Below, in pieces: positions 1 through 7,909 of a stretch of 33,243 bases of DNA. This stretch comes from Terrimonas pollutisoli (GTDB lineage Bacteria > Bacteroidota > Bacteroidia > Chitinophagales > Chitinophagaceae). The notes under the pieces are model-generated. The model worked only from the letters and a program-made list of their open reading frames with translations. It made no database searches and was not told the DNA's origin. The stretch lies in contig NZ_JARKNA010000030.1 of assembly GCF_029360765.1 (NCBI RefSeq), positions 1-33,243 of the forward strand, written 5' to 3'. Positions within the stretch are counted from its first letter, which is position 1. Every line of letters starts with the position of its first letter. Position numbers and translations under genes: made by a program.

Positions 1-2
1 TT

Positions 3-101
3 GCCTCGTTGTTTGGCTTAAACAAAAAAATGTTGAGTTTATTAAATGGCTGGCAGTATTACATGAAATTTATATCCCGCCTCCAAAAAAATTGAGTGTT
101 T
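3..101 (+). CDS. possible 3' end of an upstream gene (partial)
   Basis: Frame 3 is open from the window edge to a TGA at 99-101 and would encode about 32 C-terminal residues ending in KFISRLQKN. Frame 2 is also open, to a TAA at 110-112 (ending IECLMAT), so the frame cannot be decided. Frame 3 has the more balanced third-position GC expected here. The segment runs convergently toward glyA, and from 113 to the glyA terminator I see nothing else. No function can be named from so short a tail, and it could be chance open sequence. Confidence 0.25.
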
Positions 102-179
102 GATGGCGACTTAATCAGCAGACCCTATTTAGTTAGTCGGAATGCTTATGATGGAAGTAAACAACTATATCACTACATC

Positions 180-216
180 AAAAAATAAAAGCCATCCGCA
201 TCAGCGAATGGCTTTT
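180..216 (-). terminator. Rho-independent terminator of glyA
   Basis: The arms AAAAGCCAT (187-195) and ATGGCTTTT (208-216) form a 9-bp stem, with CGC/GCG inside the loop. The A-run at about 180-190 reads as a U-run on the minus strand. The hairpin lies just after the glyA stop codon at 238. Confidence 0.75.
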
Positions 217-237
217 CGGAAGATCACTAAAAAAAGT

Positions 238-1518
238 TTATCCTAACTCGGGATACAAAGGAAATTGTTGCATAAAGGCTTTTACTTCTGCTTTTGTATC
301 CGAAATTGTTTTTTCATCATCCGCATTCATCAATACTTTATCAATCATGTTTACCACTGTTTCCATGTCGTTTTCCTTCAGTCCCCGTGTAGTAATAGCT
401 GGAACACCAACACGGATTCCCGAGGTAACAAAAGGAGACTTGTCATCAAAAGGCACAGCATTTTTGTTTAGCGTAATATGTGCTTTGTCCAGCGTCTCCT
501 GGGCTTTTTTACCAGTGAGCTTCTTGTTGCGCAGATCGATTAGCATCAGGTGGTTATCTGTACCGTTGCTGATAAGATCATAACCACGCTTTACCAAGGC
601 TTTAGCCATTGCCTGTGCATTGGTAATAACCTGCTTTGCATAAGTGCCAAAGTCATCTGAAAGAATTTCACCAAAAGCGACTGCTTTGGCAGCGATAACA
701 TGTTCTAATGGTCCGCCCTGGGTGCCAGGGAAAACAGCGAGATCCAGCAATTGGCTCATCGTACGGGTATTGCCTTTTGGATCTTTGATGCCCCAGGGAT
801 TTTCAAAATCATGGCGCAACATGATGATACCACCTCTTGGGCCTCTTAAAGTTTTGTGTGTAGTGGAGGTTATAATATGGCAATGCTCGAACGGATCATT
901 CAGCAATCCTTTTGCGATCAAACCTGCCGGGTGGGCGATGTCAGCCATGATCACAGCACCGATCTTATCGGCTACTTCACGAATACGTTTATAATCCCAG
1001 TCGCGGCTGTAAGCCGAAGCACCGCAGATGATCATTTTAGGTTTTTCTTTTAATGCGGTGGCTTCAAGCTGGTCATAATCTACCATGCCAGTTTCTTTTT
1101 TGACTCCATAGAAAAGCGCCTGGAAGTTTTTGCCGCTAAAATTTGCCGGGCTACCATGTGTTAAGTGGCCCCCCATACTTAGGTCCAGTCCTAATACCTT
1201 TTCACCGGGCTTTACGCAGGCGAGGAACACCGCTGCGTTGGCCTGGGCGCCACTGTGTGGCTGCACATTGGCCCAACTTGCGTTGAAGACTTTTTTCAGT
1301 CTTTCAATAGCCAGTGTCTCTATTTCATCAACCACTTCGCAACCTCCATAATATCTTTTTCCGGGATAGCCTTCTGCATATTTATTAGTAGGAACGGTTC
1401 CCATGGCTTGCATTACCTGCAGGGAAGTAAAGTTTTCAGAAGCAATTAATTCAATGCCGTTGCGTTGGCGTTGCAATTCCTGGCTGATAAGATCGAATAC
1501 CTGGGTATCTTTTTGCAT
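238..1518 (-). CDS. glyA: Serine hydroxymethyltransferase
   Basis: This cytosolic PLP enzyme interconverts serine plus tetrahydrofolate with glycine plus 5,10-methylene-tetrahydrofolate, the main entry of one-carbon units. The 426 residues match the usual family length. The N-terminal block IELIASENF (22-30) with NKYAEGYPGKRYYGG (45-59) is typical, D193 in ADIAH should pair with the PLP ring nitrogen, and STTHKTLRGPRGG carries the Schiff-base lysine K222. The insert after the lysine (HDFENPWGIKDPKGN) is, from memory, common in Bacteroidota homologues. The ATG at 1516-1518 fits the conserved N-terminus. The gene is monocistronic: a terminator follows, and the nearest upstream gene is divergent across a 349-base gap. 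Confidence 0.97.
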   Translation of the reverse strand: MQKDTQVFDLISQELQRQRNGIELIASENFTSLQVMQAMGTVPTNKYAEGYPGKRYYGGCEVVDEIETLAIERLKKVFNASWANVQPHSGAQANAAVFLACVKPGEKVLGLDLSMGGHLTHGSPANFSGKNFQALFYGVKKETGMVDYDQLEATALKEKPKMIICGASAYSRDWDYKRIREVADKIGAVIMADIAHPAGLIAKGLLNDPFEHCHIITSTTHKTLRGPRGGIIMLRHDFENPWGIKDPKGNTRTMSQLLDLAVFPGTQGGPLEHVIAAKAVAFGEILSDDFGTYAKQVITNAQAMAKALVKRGYDLISNGTDNHLMLIDLRNKKLTGKKAQETLDKAHITLNKNAVPFDDKSPFVTSGIRVGVPAITTRGLKENDMETVVNMIDKVLMNADDEKTISDTKAEVKAFMQQFPLYPELG

Positions 1519-1720
1519 ATAAATTGTTTCAAAAGTTTAATAGGTTTCAAAGGTTCCAAAAGTTGCAGAGGTTACGAAGCTGGATCCCGCTGAAGGAACC
1601 CTGTAAACTTCTTAGACCTTTAGCCCTTTGAACCTTGTTGAATAGCGATCCAAACGTTGAAGAGTGCGACGCAACGGAAGTTTATAGTAGTACAACAGCT
1701 GGTTACACAATTTCAGGTTG

Positions 1721-1728
1721 CAAAATTA
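1721..1728 (-). promoter_or_regulatory. candidate -7 element for glyA
   Basis: On the minus strand this reads TAATTTTG, an exact match to the Bacteroidota TAnnTTTG -7 consensus. No good TTTG -33 box lies at the expected distance. Use of this element would give a leader of about 195 bases before the glyA start. Confidence 0.35.
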
Positions 1729-1767
1729 AGCGTGTGATGTATTAAAAAGGGGTAGTATTGATAACTT

Positions 1768-1796
1768 TTTGATTGTCTCAAAAATCCTTACTTTCG
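1768..1796 (+). promoter_or_regulatory. candidate promoter for the nucleotidyltransferase gene
   Basis: TTTG at 1768-1771 is followed after 17 bases by TACTTTCG at 1789-1796, one mismatch from TAnnTTTG. This matches the usual Bacteroidota -33/-7 layout. Transcription would start near 1803, about 65 bases before the ATG at 1868. Confidence 0.45.
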
Positions 1797-1867
1797 TTGG
1801 CTTTGCCGCCAAAACCTTACAAACGTAAGGGGAAACGGCGACAAGGCAGGTATTTATCAACTAATTA

Positions 1868-2860
1868 ATGAAGGCAATTATACCAGTAGCAGGTGCAGGA
1901 ACCAAGCTGCGTCCTCATAGTTACACACAACCAAAGGCTCTTATTCCGCTTGCAGGAAAGACCGTGCTAAGCATCATCATCGATCAAATGCGGGATGCCG
2001 GAATCCAGGAATTTGTTTTTATTGTTGGCTATTTGGGTGATAAGATCAGGGATTATGTACAGGCAAAATATCCTGATCTGCAAGCTCACTACGTGCAGCA
2101 AATCGACAGGCAGGGGGTAGGGCATGCCATCAAGATCACCAAAGAGGTAGTGAACAATGATGAAGTGATAGTGGTACTGGGAGACACCATTTGCGAATAT
2201 GACGTGTTGGATGTCGTAAACAGCCCTTGCTCGATGTTGGGCGTACGAAAAGTAGATGATCCACGGGAATTTGGTGTGGCCGAAATAAATGAAGATGGGT
2301 TCATTCATCACGTTGTTGAAAAGCCGCAGATCCCGAAGTCTAATATGGCATTGGTTGGGATTTATAAGATCAAAGAAAGCGATCAGCTTTTTCAGTGTCT
2401 TGAAAGCAATTACCTGCAGGGCTTGCGAACGCATGGCGAGTATAGCCTGACAGACGCTTTGGACTGCATGCTCCACATGGGAATAAAATTCAAGCCCTTT
2501 AAAGTCGAAAGTTGGTTTGACTGCGGTCGAAAGGAGACTCTCCTGGAGTCGAATGCGACACTGCTGAAAAAATTTGGCAAAAGGTCGGAAGTACCCCAGC
2601 ATTTTGAAAACACGGTTATTATTCAGCCAGTGAGTATCGGGGAAGGCTGCGATATCAAAAATTCCATCATTGGTCCGAATGTCAGTATTGGCGAGAATAC
2701 CAAAATAAATTACTCCATCGTACGGAATTCCATCATCGGAGCTTATTCTAATCTTTTCGATATCGTACTGGAGGCTTCTATCATTGGTAGCGATACCGGT
2801 CTGCGCGGAGAAACCAGGACGTTAAACATCGGCGACAATACAAATATTGATTTAGGATAG
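1868..2860 (+). CDS. Sugar-1-phosphate nucleotidyltransferase with C-terminal left-handed beta-helix
   Basis: The enzyme activates a sugar phosphate with an NTP to give an NDP-sugar for cell-envelope polysaccharide synthesis. The N-terminus has the pyrophosphorylase signature GAGTKLRP (9-16) followed by PKALIPLAGK (22-31). LGDT (104-107) should bind metal and nucleotide, and EKP (151-153) belongs to the sugar pocket. Residues of about 245-320 are hexapeptide-like repeats (SIGEGCDIKNSIIGPNVSIG), giving a short beta-helix. The length of 330 suits a glucose-1-phosphate thymidylyltransferase/MurU-like protein. The GAGTKLRP loop departs slightly from the usual GGxGTRLxP form. Substrate and nucleotide cannot be fixed from sequence alone. 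The next gene follows after 56 bases containing a strong hairpin. Confidence 0.85.
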   Translation: MKAIIPVAGAGTKLRPHSYTQPKALIPLAGKTVLSIIIDQMRDAGIQEFVFIVGYLGDKIRDYVQAKYPDLQAHYVQQIDRQGVGHAIKITKEVVNNDEVIVVLGDTICEYDVLDVVNSPCSMLGVRKVDDPREFGVAEINEDGFIHHVVEKPQIPKSNMALVGIYKIKESDQLFQCLESNYLQGLRTHGEYSLTDALDCMLHMGIKFKPFKVESWFDCGRKETLLESNATLLKKFGKRSEVPQHFENTVIIQPVSIGEGCDIKNSIIGPNVSIGENTKINYSIVRNSIIGAYSNLFDIVLEASIIGSDTGLRGETRTLNIGDNTNIDLG

Positions 2861-2866
2861 ACAAGC

Positions 2867-2906
2867 GTTGCCGGTTACCAGTTGCTGGCTACCGGTGACC
2901 GGCAAC
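2867..2906. repeat. GC-rich intergenic hairpin
   Basis: The arms 2867-2879 (GTTGCCGGTTACC) and 2894-2906 (GGTGACCGGCAAC) pair at 12 of 13 positions around a 14-base loop that itself contains CTGG/ACC words. No U-run follows, so it is not a normal terminator. It fills most of the 56-base gap between the two genes and resembles a REP-like or variable intergenic palindrome. Confidence 0.6.
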
Positions 2907-2916
2907 AATATGCTTT

Positions 2917-3891
2917 ATGACTAACGAATCCGGGCTAAAGACTCCTTTCAAAAATCGGGTTACGAAATTATTTCAGATCGACTATCCCATTATACAGGCT
3001 GGTATGATCTGGGCCAGTGGCTGGAAGCTGGCCAGTGCAGTGAGTAATGCAGGTGGTTTGGGAATGATAGGCAGCGGAAGTATGTATCCTGATGTCTTAT
3101 TGGAACATATCAGGAAATGCAAAGAAGCGACAGATAGGCCATTTGCGGTAAATGTTCCTTTGCTTTACCCGGATATCGATAAACATATTAATACTGTAAT
3201 ACAGGAAGGAGTTAAAATCGTTTTTACCTCCGCCGGCAACCCAAAGACATGGACCGGGGTATTGAAGGAAAAAGGAATTACAGTGGTTCATGTGGTTAGT
3301 AGCAGCAAGTTTGCCTTAAAAGCAGAGGATGCAGGTTGTGATGCTGTTGTTGCCGAAGGTTTTGAAGCGGGTGGTCATAACGGACGGGAAGAAACCACTA
3401 CCATGGTGCTGACTCCCGCTGTTGCCGATGCCGTAAAGATTCCTGTAATAGCAGCAGGTGGAATAGGGACGGGCAGGCAAATGCTGGCGGCAATGATAAT
3501 GGGAGCGGAAGGAGTGCAGATGGGAACCCGTTTTGTAGCCAGCGAAGAGGCCTCGTCCCATAGTTCTTTTAAAAATGCTGTCATCAATTCCAGTGAGGGG
3601 GATACGGTTCTTACAATGAAGCAACTGACCCCTGTTCGCCTTATCCGAAATAAGTTTTACCAGCAAGTGCAGGCTGCCGAGCAAAGGGGAGCCACTATTG
3701 AAGAGCTAAAAGAACTGTTGGGCAGAGGAAGAGCCAAGAAAGGAATGTTTGAAGGTAATTTGGACGAAGGGGAGTTAGAGATAGGGCAGGTAAGCTCTTT
3801 GCTGGATCGTATTTTACCGGCTGGTGATATCGTAAAAAAAGTTTGGCTGGAATTTATGGAAGGTTTAAAAAATCCCATCTTATTACTTTAA
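2917..3891 (+). CDS. Nitronate monooxygenase / enoyl-ACP reductase II-like flavoprotein
   Basis: This is a TIM-barrel FMN enzyme of the 2-nitropropane dioxygenase/FabK superfamily (324 residues, normal length). IDYPIIQAGM (21-30) and SNAGGLGMIGSG (43-54) form the FMN-binding start of the barrel. AEGFEAGGHNG (146-156) carries the active-site His154 used as base in class I nitronate monooxygenases. IPVIAAGGIGTGRQ and GAEGVQMGTRF form the phosphate-binding loops. Sequence does not separate nitronate oxidation from a FabK role in fatty-acid synthesis, and no other fab genes are nearby. The chosen ATG gives about 20 residues before the first conserved strand. It is probably cotranscribed with the upstream nucleotidyltransferase. 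Confidence 0.85.
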   Translation: MTNESGLKTPFKNRVTKLFQIDYPIIQAGMIWASGWKLASAVSNAGGLGMIGSGSMYPDVLLEHIRKCKEATDRPFAVNVPLLYPDIDKHINTVIQEGVKIVFTSAGNPKTWTGVLKEKGITVVHVVSSSKFALKAEDAGCDAVVAEGFEAGGHNGREETTTMVLTPAVADAVKIPVIAAGGIGTGRQMLAAMIMGAEGVQMGTRFVASEEASSHSSFKNAVINSSEGDTVLTMKQLTPVRLIRNKFYQQVQAAEQRGATIEELKELLGRGRAKKGMFEGNLDEGELEIGQVSSLLDRILPAGDIVKKVWLEFMEGLKNPILLL

Positions 3892-3942
3892 TTTTATAAA
3901 GTTGTTTCAGATCAATTCCTGTTACCATTAATAAAAGGTCGT

Positions 3943-4356
3943 ATGAAACCAAAATTTTTAATGCTTGCTTTGGGACTTTTGGGATTCACCTTTGCTAAGG
4001 CAAATGCAGAACCCGACCCTTACTCTTCTACATGTACTAAAGGGGGAAAGAAAAATGATCTGGCGGGAGTTATCATTCATGGGGAGAGCAAGAAGCCTAT
4101 TAAAGACGTAGTTGTAACGGCTTACCTTGTTTCCAAAAAAGAGAAAGCTGTATATACCGATGAAACGGGCAATTATGGTTTTGAAGAGCTAAAGCCAGGC
4201 ACCTATAAATTTGTTTTTGAAAAATCAGGCTATAAAAGAGTCACTAAAGAAAAAGTAGTGGTAAAAACCGATGAAGCTTTTCAATTAAATATCGAAATGA
4301 TCGAGAATAAAGATTTTGACCTTGTTCCTTCACCGTTACTCTTTGCTGATTTTTAG
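3943..4356 (+). CDS. Secreted CarboxypepD_reg-like (beta-sandwich) protein
   Basis: This 137-residue protein starts with a clear signal peptide (MKPKFLMLALGLLGFTFAKANA, cleavage after about residue 22), so it should be exported. The mature part is one carboxypeptidase-regulatory-like fold: LAGVIIHGESKKPIKDVVVTAY, then TDETGNYGFEELKPGTYKFVFEKSGY, the usual G-x-Y-x-F and PGxY turns of this family, ending near residue 120. No SusC-type TonB barrel follows, so the domain stands alone, as in many small Bacteroidota envelope proteins of unknown role. A strong terminator lies 25 bases after the stop codon. The function is not predictable beyond a binding or structural role in the periplasm. Confidence 0.8.
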   Translation: MKPKFLMLALGLLGFTFAKANAEPDPYSSTCTKGGKKNDLAGVIIHGESKKPIKDVVVTAYLVSKKEKAVYTDETGNYGFEELKPGTYKFVFEKSGYKRVTKEKVVVKTDEAFQLNIEMIENKDFDLVPSPLLFADF

Positions 4357-4380
4357 TTGTTTTTTGCCAGATAAGATATT

Positions 4381-4404
4381 AGCCGGTCGATGACCGGCTT
4401 TTTT
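4381..4404 (+). terminator. Rho-independent terminator after the CarboxypepD_reg-like gene
   Basis: A perfect 7-bp stem (AGCCGGT 4381-4387, ACCGGCT 4393-4399) has a 5-base loop and is followed by six T. It ends the plus-strand group that begins at 1868. Confidence 0.85.
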
Positions 4405-4515
4405 ATTGCCCCGAATCCGTTTAAGGTTATTCTTTTTATCCCCCGTCAGTGCAAAGTTTTCGGATTGAGGCAAGGCGTTGCAAACAATTGTAAATAATCT
4501 TCGTTGCTTGAATGT

Positions 4516-4544
4516 AAAAAGTAACCCCGGAAATCCGGGGCTAC
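4516..4544 (-). terminator. Terminator of the coiled-coil gene, minus strand
   Basis: CCCCGGA (4525-4531) pairs with TCCGGGG (4534-4540), and GTA/TAC extend the stem past one mismatch. A five-base A-run at 4516-4520 gives the U-run on the minus strand. It lies 32 bases after the stop codon at 4576. Confidence 0.7.
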
Positions 4545-4575
4545 TTTTCATGGATGTTATGATAAGCATTTAATC

Positions 4576-5361
4576 TTAATCCATGTTTATATTGAAGTCA
4601 TCCTTGTTTTTTTCAATATTAAATTTTGGATGTTTTTGCAGGAAGCTGCGGTATTTTTCATAGGTCCTGGCCGGGGCTTCTTTATCATTGATCATTAGCC
4701 GGCCGCCTTCGTGTTTAAGAGAATAGCCCTCTTTTTTGTTGATCATTCCATCACTATCCAATCCGTCGACAAAAGATTTGTACTCTTTCATTTCAGCTTT
4801 CGCTTTTTCAATTTCCACTTTTGCTTTTTTCAATTCTTTTTCTATTTCAGGCCCAAATTTTTCCATTTCCTTTTTGGCCTTTTCCATTTCTGCGTTCATT
4901 TCGGAGAAATCAATTTTTTTGACTTCATCCAACTCTGCTTTCATTTTATCCCAATCTATTTTTGCCATAGACTCTTTCACTTCTTTTTCGATTTTAGCAA
5001 AATCAACTTCTTTCATTGCTTTGTCTACCTGGGCTTTTATCTTTTCAACATCAACCTCCTTCATAGACCTCTCGATTTCGAGCTGCATTTTTTTAGCATC
5101 TAATTGCTTCAATGACTCCTGTACCTGCAACATTGCCTTATCCAGGTGTTCTTTGAGGTCAATTTCTTCCAGTTCAGCAATGGCCTCATCCAGGTCTCTT
5201 ATTTTTTTATCTCTTTTTTGAGGAATGGTGTCGTGGTTAGTTTGTTTCTGATAAAACCCTTCCGGTTGTTGTTTCCGATCCCATGATATAAGTGTGAGGG
5301 TTGTTGCAATAATGACTACTGCTGCTAAAAGACGCAACATTCTAATTGATCCTGGTTTCAT
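4576..5361 (-). CDS. Membrane-anchored coiled-coil protein with 16-residue tandem repeats
   Basis: I do not recognise a characterised family. The 261-residue protein has one N-terminal hydrophobic segment (about residues 8-26), which could be an uncleaved signal anchor or a signal peptide. Residues 50-195 are almost entirely charged heptad-like helix rich in E and K. Inside it, five near-identical units of 15-16 residues run from 87 to 165 (starting LDAKKM, VDVEKI, VDFAKI, IDWDKM, IDFSEM). The C-terminus (about 200-261, with GYSLKHEGGRLMINDKEAP) is a separate, probably globular module. A similar tail occurs, from memory, on Bacteroidota BlaR1/M56-type proteins. The gene stands alone with its own promoter-like element and terminator. 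A periplasmic structural or sensing role is only a guess. Confidence 0.75.
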   Translation of the reverse strand: MKPGSIRMLRLLAAVVIIATTLTLISWDRKQQPEGFYQKQTNHDTIPQKRDKKIRDLDEAIAELEEIDLKEHLDKAMLQVQESLKQLDAKKMQLEIERSMKEVDVEKIKAQVDKAMKEVDFAKIEKEVKESMAKIDWDKMKAELDEVKKIDFSEMNAEMEKAKKEMEKFGPEIEKELKKAKVEIEKAKAEMKEYKSFVDGLDSDGMINKKEGYSLKHEGGRLMINDKEAPARTYEKYRSFLQKHPKFNIEKNKDDFNINMD

Positions 5362-5408
5362 TGTTTAATTTTTTATTGGTAATGATAGTTTAACGAAAAG
5401 CTTCGTAT

Positions 5409-5416
5409 CAAATATA
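5409..5416 (-). promoter_or_regulatory. candidate -7 element for the coiled-coil gene
   Basis: The minus strand reads TATATTTG, an exact TAnnTTTG match, placing the start near 5402, about 40 bases before the ATG. It sits in a small inverted repeat, CGTAT (5404-5408) and ATACG (5414-5418), which could be an operator. No matching -33 box is visible. Confidence 0.35.
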
Positions 5417-5468
5417 CGATTGATTTCGTATTAAGTTACACCACTTGTCAACTAAACAGAATTTTAAC

Positions 5469-5498
5469 AAAAAAGACCTCAGCTCAGCCAAGGTCTTT
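5469..5498 (-). terminator. Terminator of the ABC transporter operon
   Basis: AAAGACCT (5472-5479) and AGGTCTTT (5491-5498) form an 8-bp stem with an 11-base loop. The A-run at 5469-5474 supplies the U-run on the minus strand. It follows the permease stop codon at 5522. Confidence 0.8.
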
Positions 5499-5521
5499 AT
5501 ATACATTTTCGGGAAGTATAG

Positions 5522-6802
5522 TTAGCTTTTTTTAAATGCCCATTTGATCATTTCCTTCCAACTGGGTTTTTTTCCATACATCAATATACCGGTTCTGTAG
5601 ATCTTTCCGCTAAGCCATACGGAAAATATAAAACCGGCAATAAGTAAGGTCATGGAAAGAGCTAGCTGCCACCAGGGAACGGTTCCGGGAACGCCAAACG
5701 GAATTCTGGCCATCATAATAATGGGAGAACTAAAAGGAATGATGCTACCCCAAACGGCAACGGGCCCGGTCGGATCATTAATTGCCACCGACATCATAGC
5801 AATGGAAAAGATGACCAGCAAGGTAATAGGAAAACTCAATGACTGTGCTTCACGCATATCTTCATTCACTGCACTTCCTATGGCTGCATATAAAGATGAA
5901 TAGAAGAAGAAGCCGCCGAGAAAATAGAAAACGAATCCGAAAAGGATCATTGGAACATTTATACTTCCAAATGCTTTTTGAATACCGCCTACTACCATGC
6001 TCATGGATGACATGCTGCTGCCTGATGCAGAGGTAATATTATAAATGATGAAAATAAAAGCTACCCAAAGAAAAAACTGTGTCAATGCTACGAGACCAAT
6101 GCCAATTATTTTACCCAGCATTAACTGAAATGGTTTTACCGATGAAACAATAACCTCGGCGATACGGTTTGTCTTTTCTTCCATGACACCCATCATTACT
6201 TGTGATCCATATACTAGCAAAATAAAGTAGATCAGGAAGCCTGCCACATAGCCAATTGTACTGGCAACCGACGAATTGGCTTTTTCATCATTCACATTTA
6301 CCGATCTGACACTGACCGTACTGTTTTTGATAATCGCTTTTTTCTCCTCATCTATCCCCAGCTTTTCATTTTTGATTTCATTCCAGATATTGTTTAGTTT
6401 GTTTTCAACCCTACCTGACGCATCTTCACCCATTGTTCTGCTGGTGTGCAGTAACAGGTCTTTTATACCTGATTCCCAATTTTGTTGTTGTGGAATTACA
6501 ACATAACCATCATAACCCCACTCAGAAAAATTCTTTTTCAGGCTATCCACATGGGTTGTCAAAACGGTTAGAATAGAGGAGCTGTCTTTTTGGTTTTCCC
6601 GTTCAATTCTTCCTTTATCAAAGTATCCTGAAGAATCGACAACTGCTACTTTTAATCTTGACTTTGATTTTGCTCCCAGGTAGCCCATTCCGAAGATCAA
6701 CCCAAGGTATAAGATTGGAAATAAAATGGTACTGATAATGAATGTTTTTTTGCGTACCCTTGTCAGGTATTCCCGCTGTATGATGAGTAGTGTCTTGTTC
6801 AT
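5522..6802 (-). CDS. ABC-2 type exporter permease, NatB-like
   Basis: This inner-membrane subunit of an ABC exporter has 426 residues. An N-terminal cytoplasmic REYLTRVRKKTF stretch leads into TM1 (about 22-43). A large extracytoplasmic domain of about 140 residues follows, and then a cluster of about five hydrophobic segments begins near residue 185 (GYVAGFLIYFILLVYGSQVM, with EEKTNRIAEVIVSSVKPFQLM after the first). This is the ABC2_membrane_3/NatB layout (COG1668). The gene follows the ATPase gene by 58 bases on the same strand, so the two proteins form one transporter. NatAB of Bacillus exports sodium, but the substrate here is not predictable. A terminator lies after the stop codon. Confidence 0.88.
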   Translation of the reverse strand: MNKTLLIIQREYLTRVRKKTFIISTILFPILYLGLIFGMGYLGAKSKSRLKVAVVDSSGYFDKGRIERENQKDSSSILTVLTTHVDSLKKNFSEWGYDGYVVIPQQQNWESGIKDLLLHTSRTMGEDASGRVENKLNNIWNEIKNEKLGIDEEKKAIIKNSTVSVRSVNVNDEKANSSVASTIGYVAGFLIYFILLVYGSQVMMGVMEEKTNRIAEVIVSSVKPFQLMLGKIIGIGLVALTQFFLWVAFIFIIYNITSASGSSMSSMSMVVGGIQKAFGSINVPMILFGFVFYFLGGFFFYSSLYAAIGSAVNEDMREAQSLSFPITLLVIFSIAMMSVAINDPTGPVAVWGSIIPFSSPIIMMARIPFGVPGTVPWWQLALSMTLLIAGFIFSVWLSGKIYRTGILMYGKKPSWKEMIKWAFKKS

Positions 6803-6860
6803 AGTGTGTAGTTAGTTTGTAAGATCCCTTTCTCTTAATCTTATGGCTTATGCTGATTTC

Positions 6861-7799
6861 TCAGACCATTACATTTTGAAACCGGCGTGCAGTGGGTGTT
6901 CCTTCTACCAATCGTATAAATATTTCATTCAGTGAAGGAAGAATTTCATTAAAGGATTCAATATTCAACCCTTTATGAATGAAATATTGTAAAACATCAT
7001 TATTAGTATAACCAGGGTCAAGCTTCATGACCAATTCGTGATCGCTTTTTTCTTTTACTTCAAAAAGATGAATGGCGAGATGCTCCGCTAACACCTTGTT
7101 GGTAAAACTGATTTTAAAGAGGTTTTCTTTAAAGTCGTGTTTTATCTTTTTTACTGTACCGTCTAATATCTTTTCGCCTTTATTTACTAATACGATATGA
7201 TCGCATATTTCTTCAACCTGCTCCATGCGATGTGTGCTGAAAATAACGGTGGCTCCTTTCTTGGCCAGGTTATATATCTCATCCTTTATTAAATTGGCAT
7301 TGACGGGGTCGAGACCGCTAAATGGTTCATCAAGAATGATCAATTTAGGTTCATGCAAAACAGTAGTAACGAACTGTAATTTTTGGCTCATTCCTTTTGA
7401 GAGATCCTCTACCTTTTTGTTCCACCATGTCTCCATATCCAGTTTGGTAAACCAGTTTTTGATTTTAGCATGGGCTTCACTTTTACTAAGACCTTTGAGT
7501 TGGGCGAGGTACATGGCTTGCTCCCCGATCTTCATTTTTTTGTATAAGCCACGTTCTTCAGGCATGTAACCAATATGGGCAATGTCATTAATGGGATCAA
7601 ATTTTTTGCCGTCGAAAGTAATCTCGCCTTCATCAGGGTAAAAAATGCCTGTTATCATCCGAATCAGGGTTGTCTTTCCTGCACCGTTAGGTCCCAGCAG
7701 GCCGAATATTTGTCCTCTTTCGATGGTAAAGCTGATGTCATCAACAGCTTTTTGCGTGGCAAAATATTTTCTTAGGTGGTTTAATTCCAGTATGGGCAT
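6861..7799 (-). CDS. ABC transporter ATP-binding protein, NatA-like
   Basis: This is the ATPase subunit that powers the adjacent permease (312 residues). The Walker A motif GPNGAGKT is at 36-43, the signature LSKGM at 133-137, Walker B LIILDEP at 153-159 with catalytic E158, and the switch histidine is H190 in STHRMEQ. The C-terminal 100 residues form the DUF4162-type extension common in ABC-2 exporter ATPases. It is the first gene of a two-gene operon with a good promoter match directly upstream. All catalytic residues are intact. The transported substrate is unknown. Confidence 0.92.
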   Translation of the reverse strand: MPILELNHLRKYFATQKAVDDISFTIERGQIFGLLGPNGAGKTTLIRMITGIFYPDEGEITFDGKKFDPINDIAHIGYMPEERGLYKKMKIGEQAMYLAQLKGLSKSEAHAKIKNWFTKLDMETWWNKKVEDLSKGMSQKLQFVTTVLHEPKLIILDEPFSGLDPVNANLIKDEIYNLAKKGATVIFSTHRMEQVEEICDHIVLVNKGEKILDGTVKKIKHDFKENLFKISFTNKVLAEHLAIHLFEVKEKSDHELVMKLDPGYTNNDVLQYFIHKGLNIESFNEILPSLNEIFIRLVEGTPTARRFQNVMV

Positions 7800-7818
7800 G
7801 ATTGTTAAAATTGTCTGG

Positions 7819-7847
7819 CAAAAATAACCGTTACTCTATATAAGCAA
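7819..7847 (-). promoter_or_regulatory. promoter of the ABC transporter operon
   Basis: On the minus strand, TTG (7847-7845) is followed after 18 bases by TATTTTTG (7826-7819), an exact TAnnTTTG match. Predicted transcription starts near 7812, leaving a leader of about 13 bases before the ATG at 7799. Confidence 0.5.
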
Positions 7848-7909
7848 TAAAATTTTGATAAATGGCATCCCGGAGCTCTTAAACTATCTAAACCAGGGCG
7901 CCAATTGCG

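Larger units (their letters stand above)
1519..1867. other. Divergent intergenic region between glyA and the nucleotidyltransferase gene
   Basis: These 349 bases contain no convincing ORF. They carry candidate promoters in both directions (1721-1728 minus, 1768-1796 plus). Bases 1530-1640 are a low-complexity patchwork of GGTTTCAAAGGTTCC-like words whose complement recurs at 1616-1640 (CCTTTGAACCTTG), so weak dispersed inverted repeats are visible. A segment near 1660-1700 (GAGTGCGACGCAACGG) looks like an intergenic repeat family, but no second copy lies in this window. Confidence 0.5.

Noticed and set aside
4711..5221. Two long plus-strand ORFs opposite the coiled-coil gene
   Set aside because: They are phenylalanine- and serine-rich mirror readings of the E/K repeat codons on the other strand.
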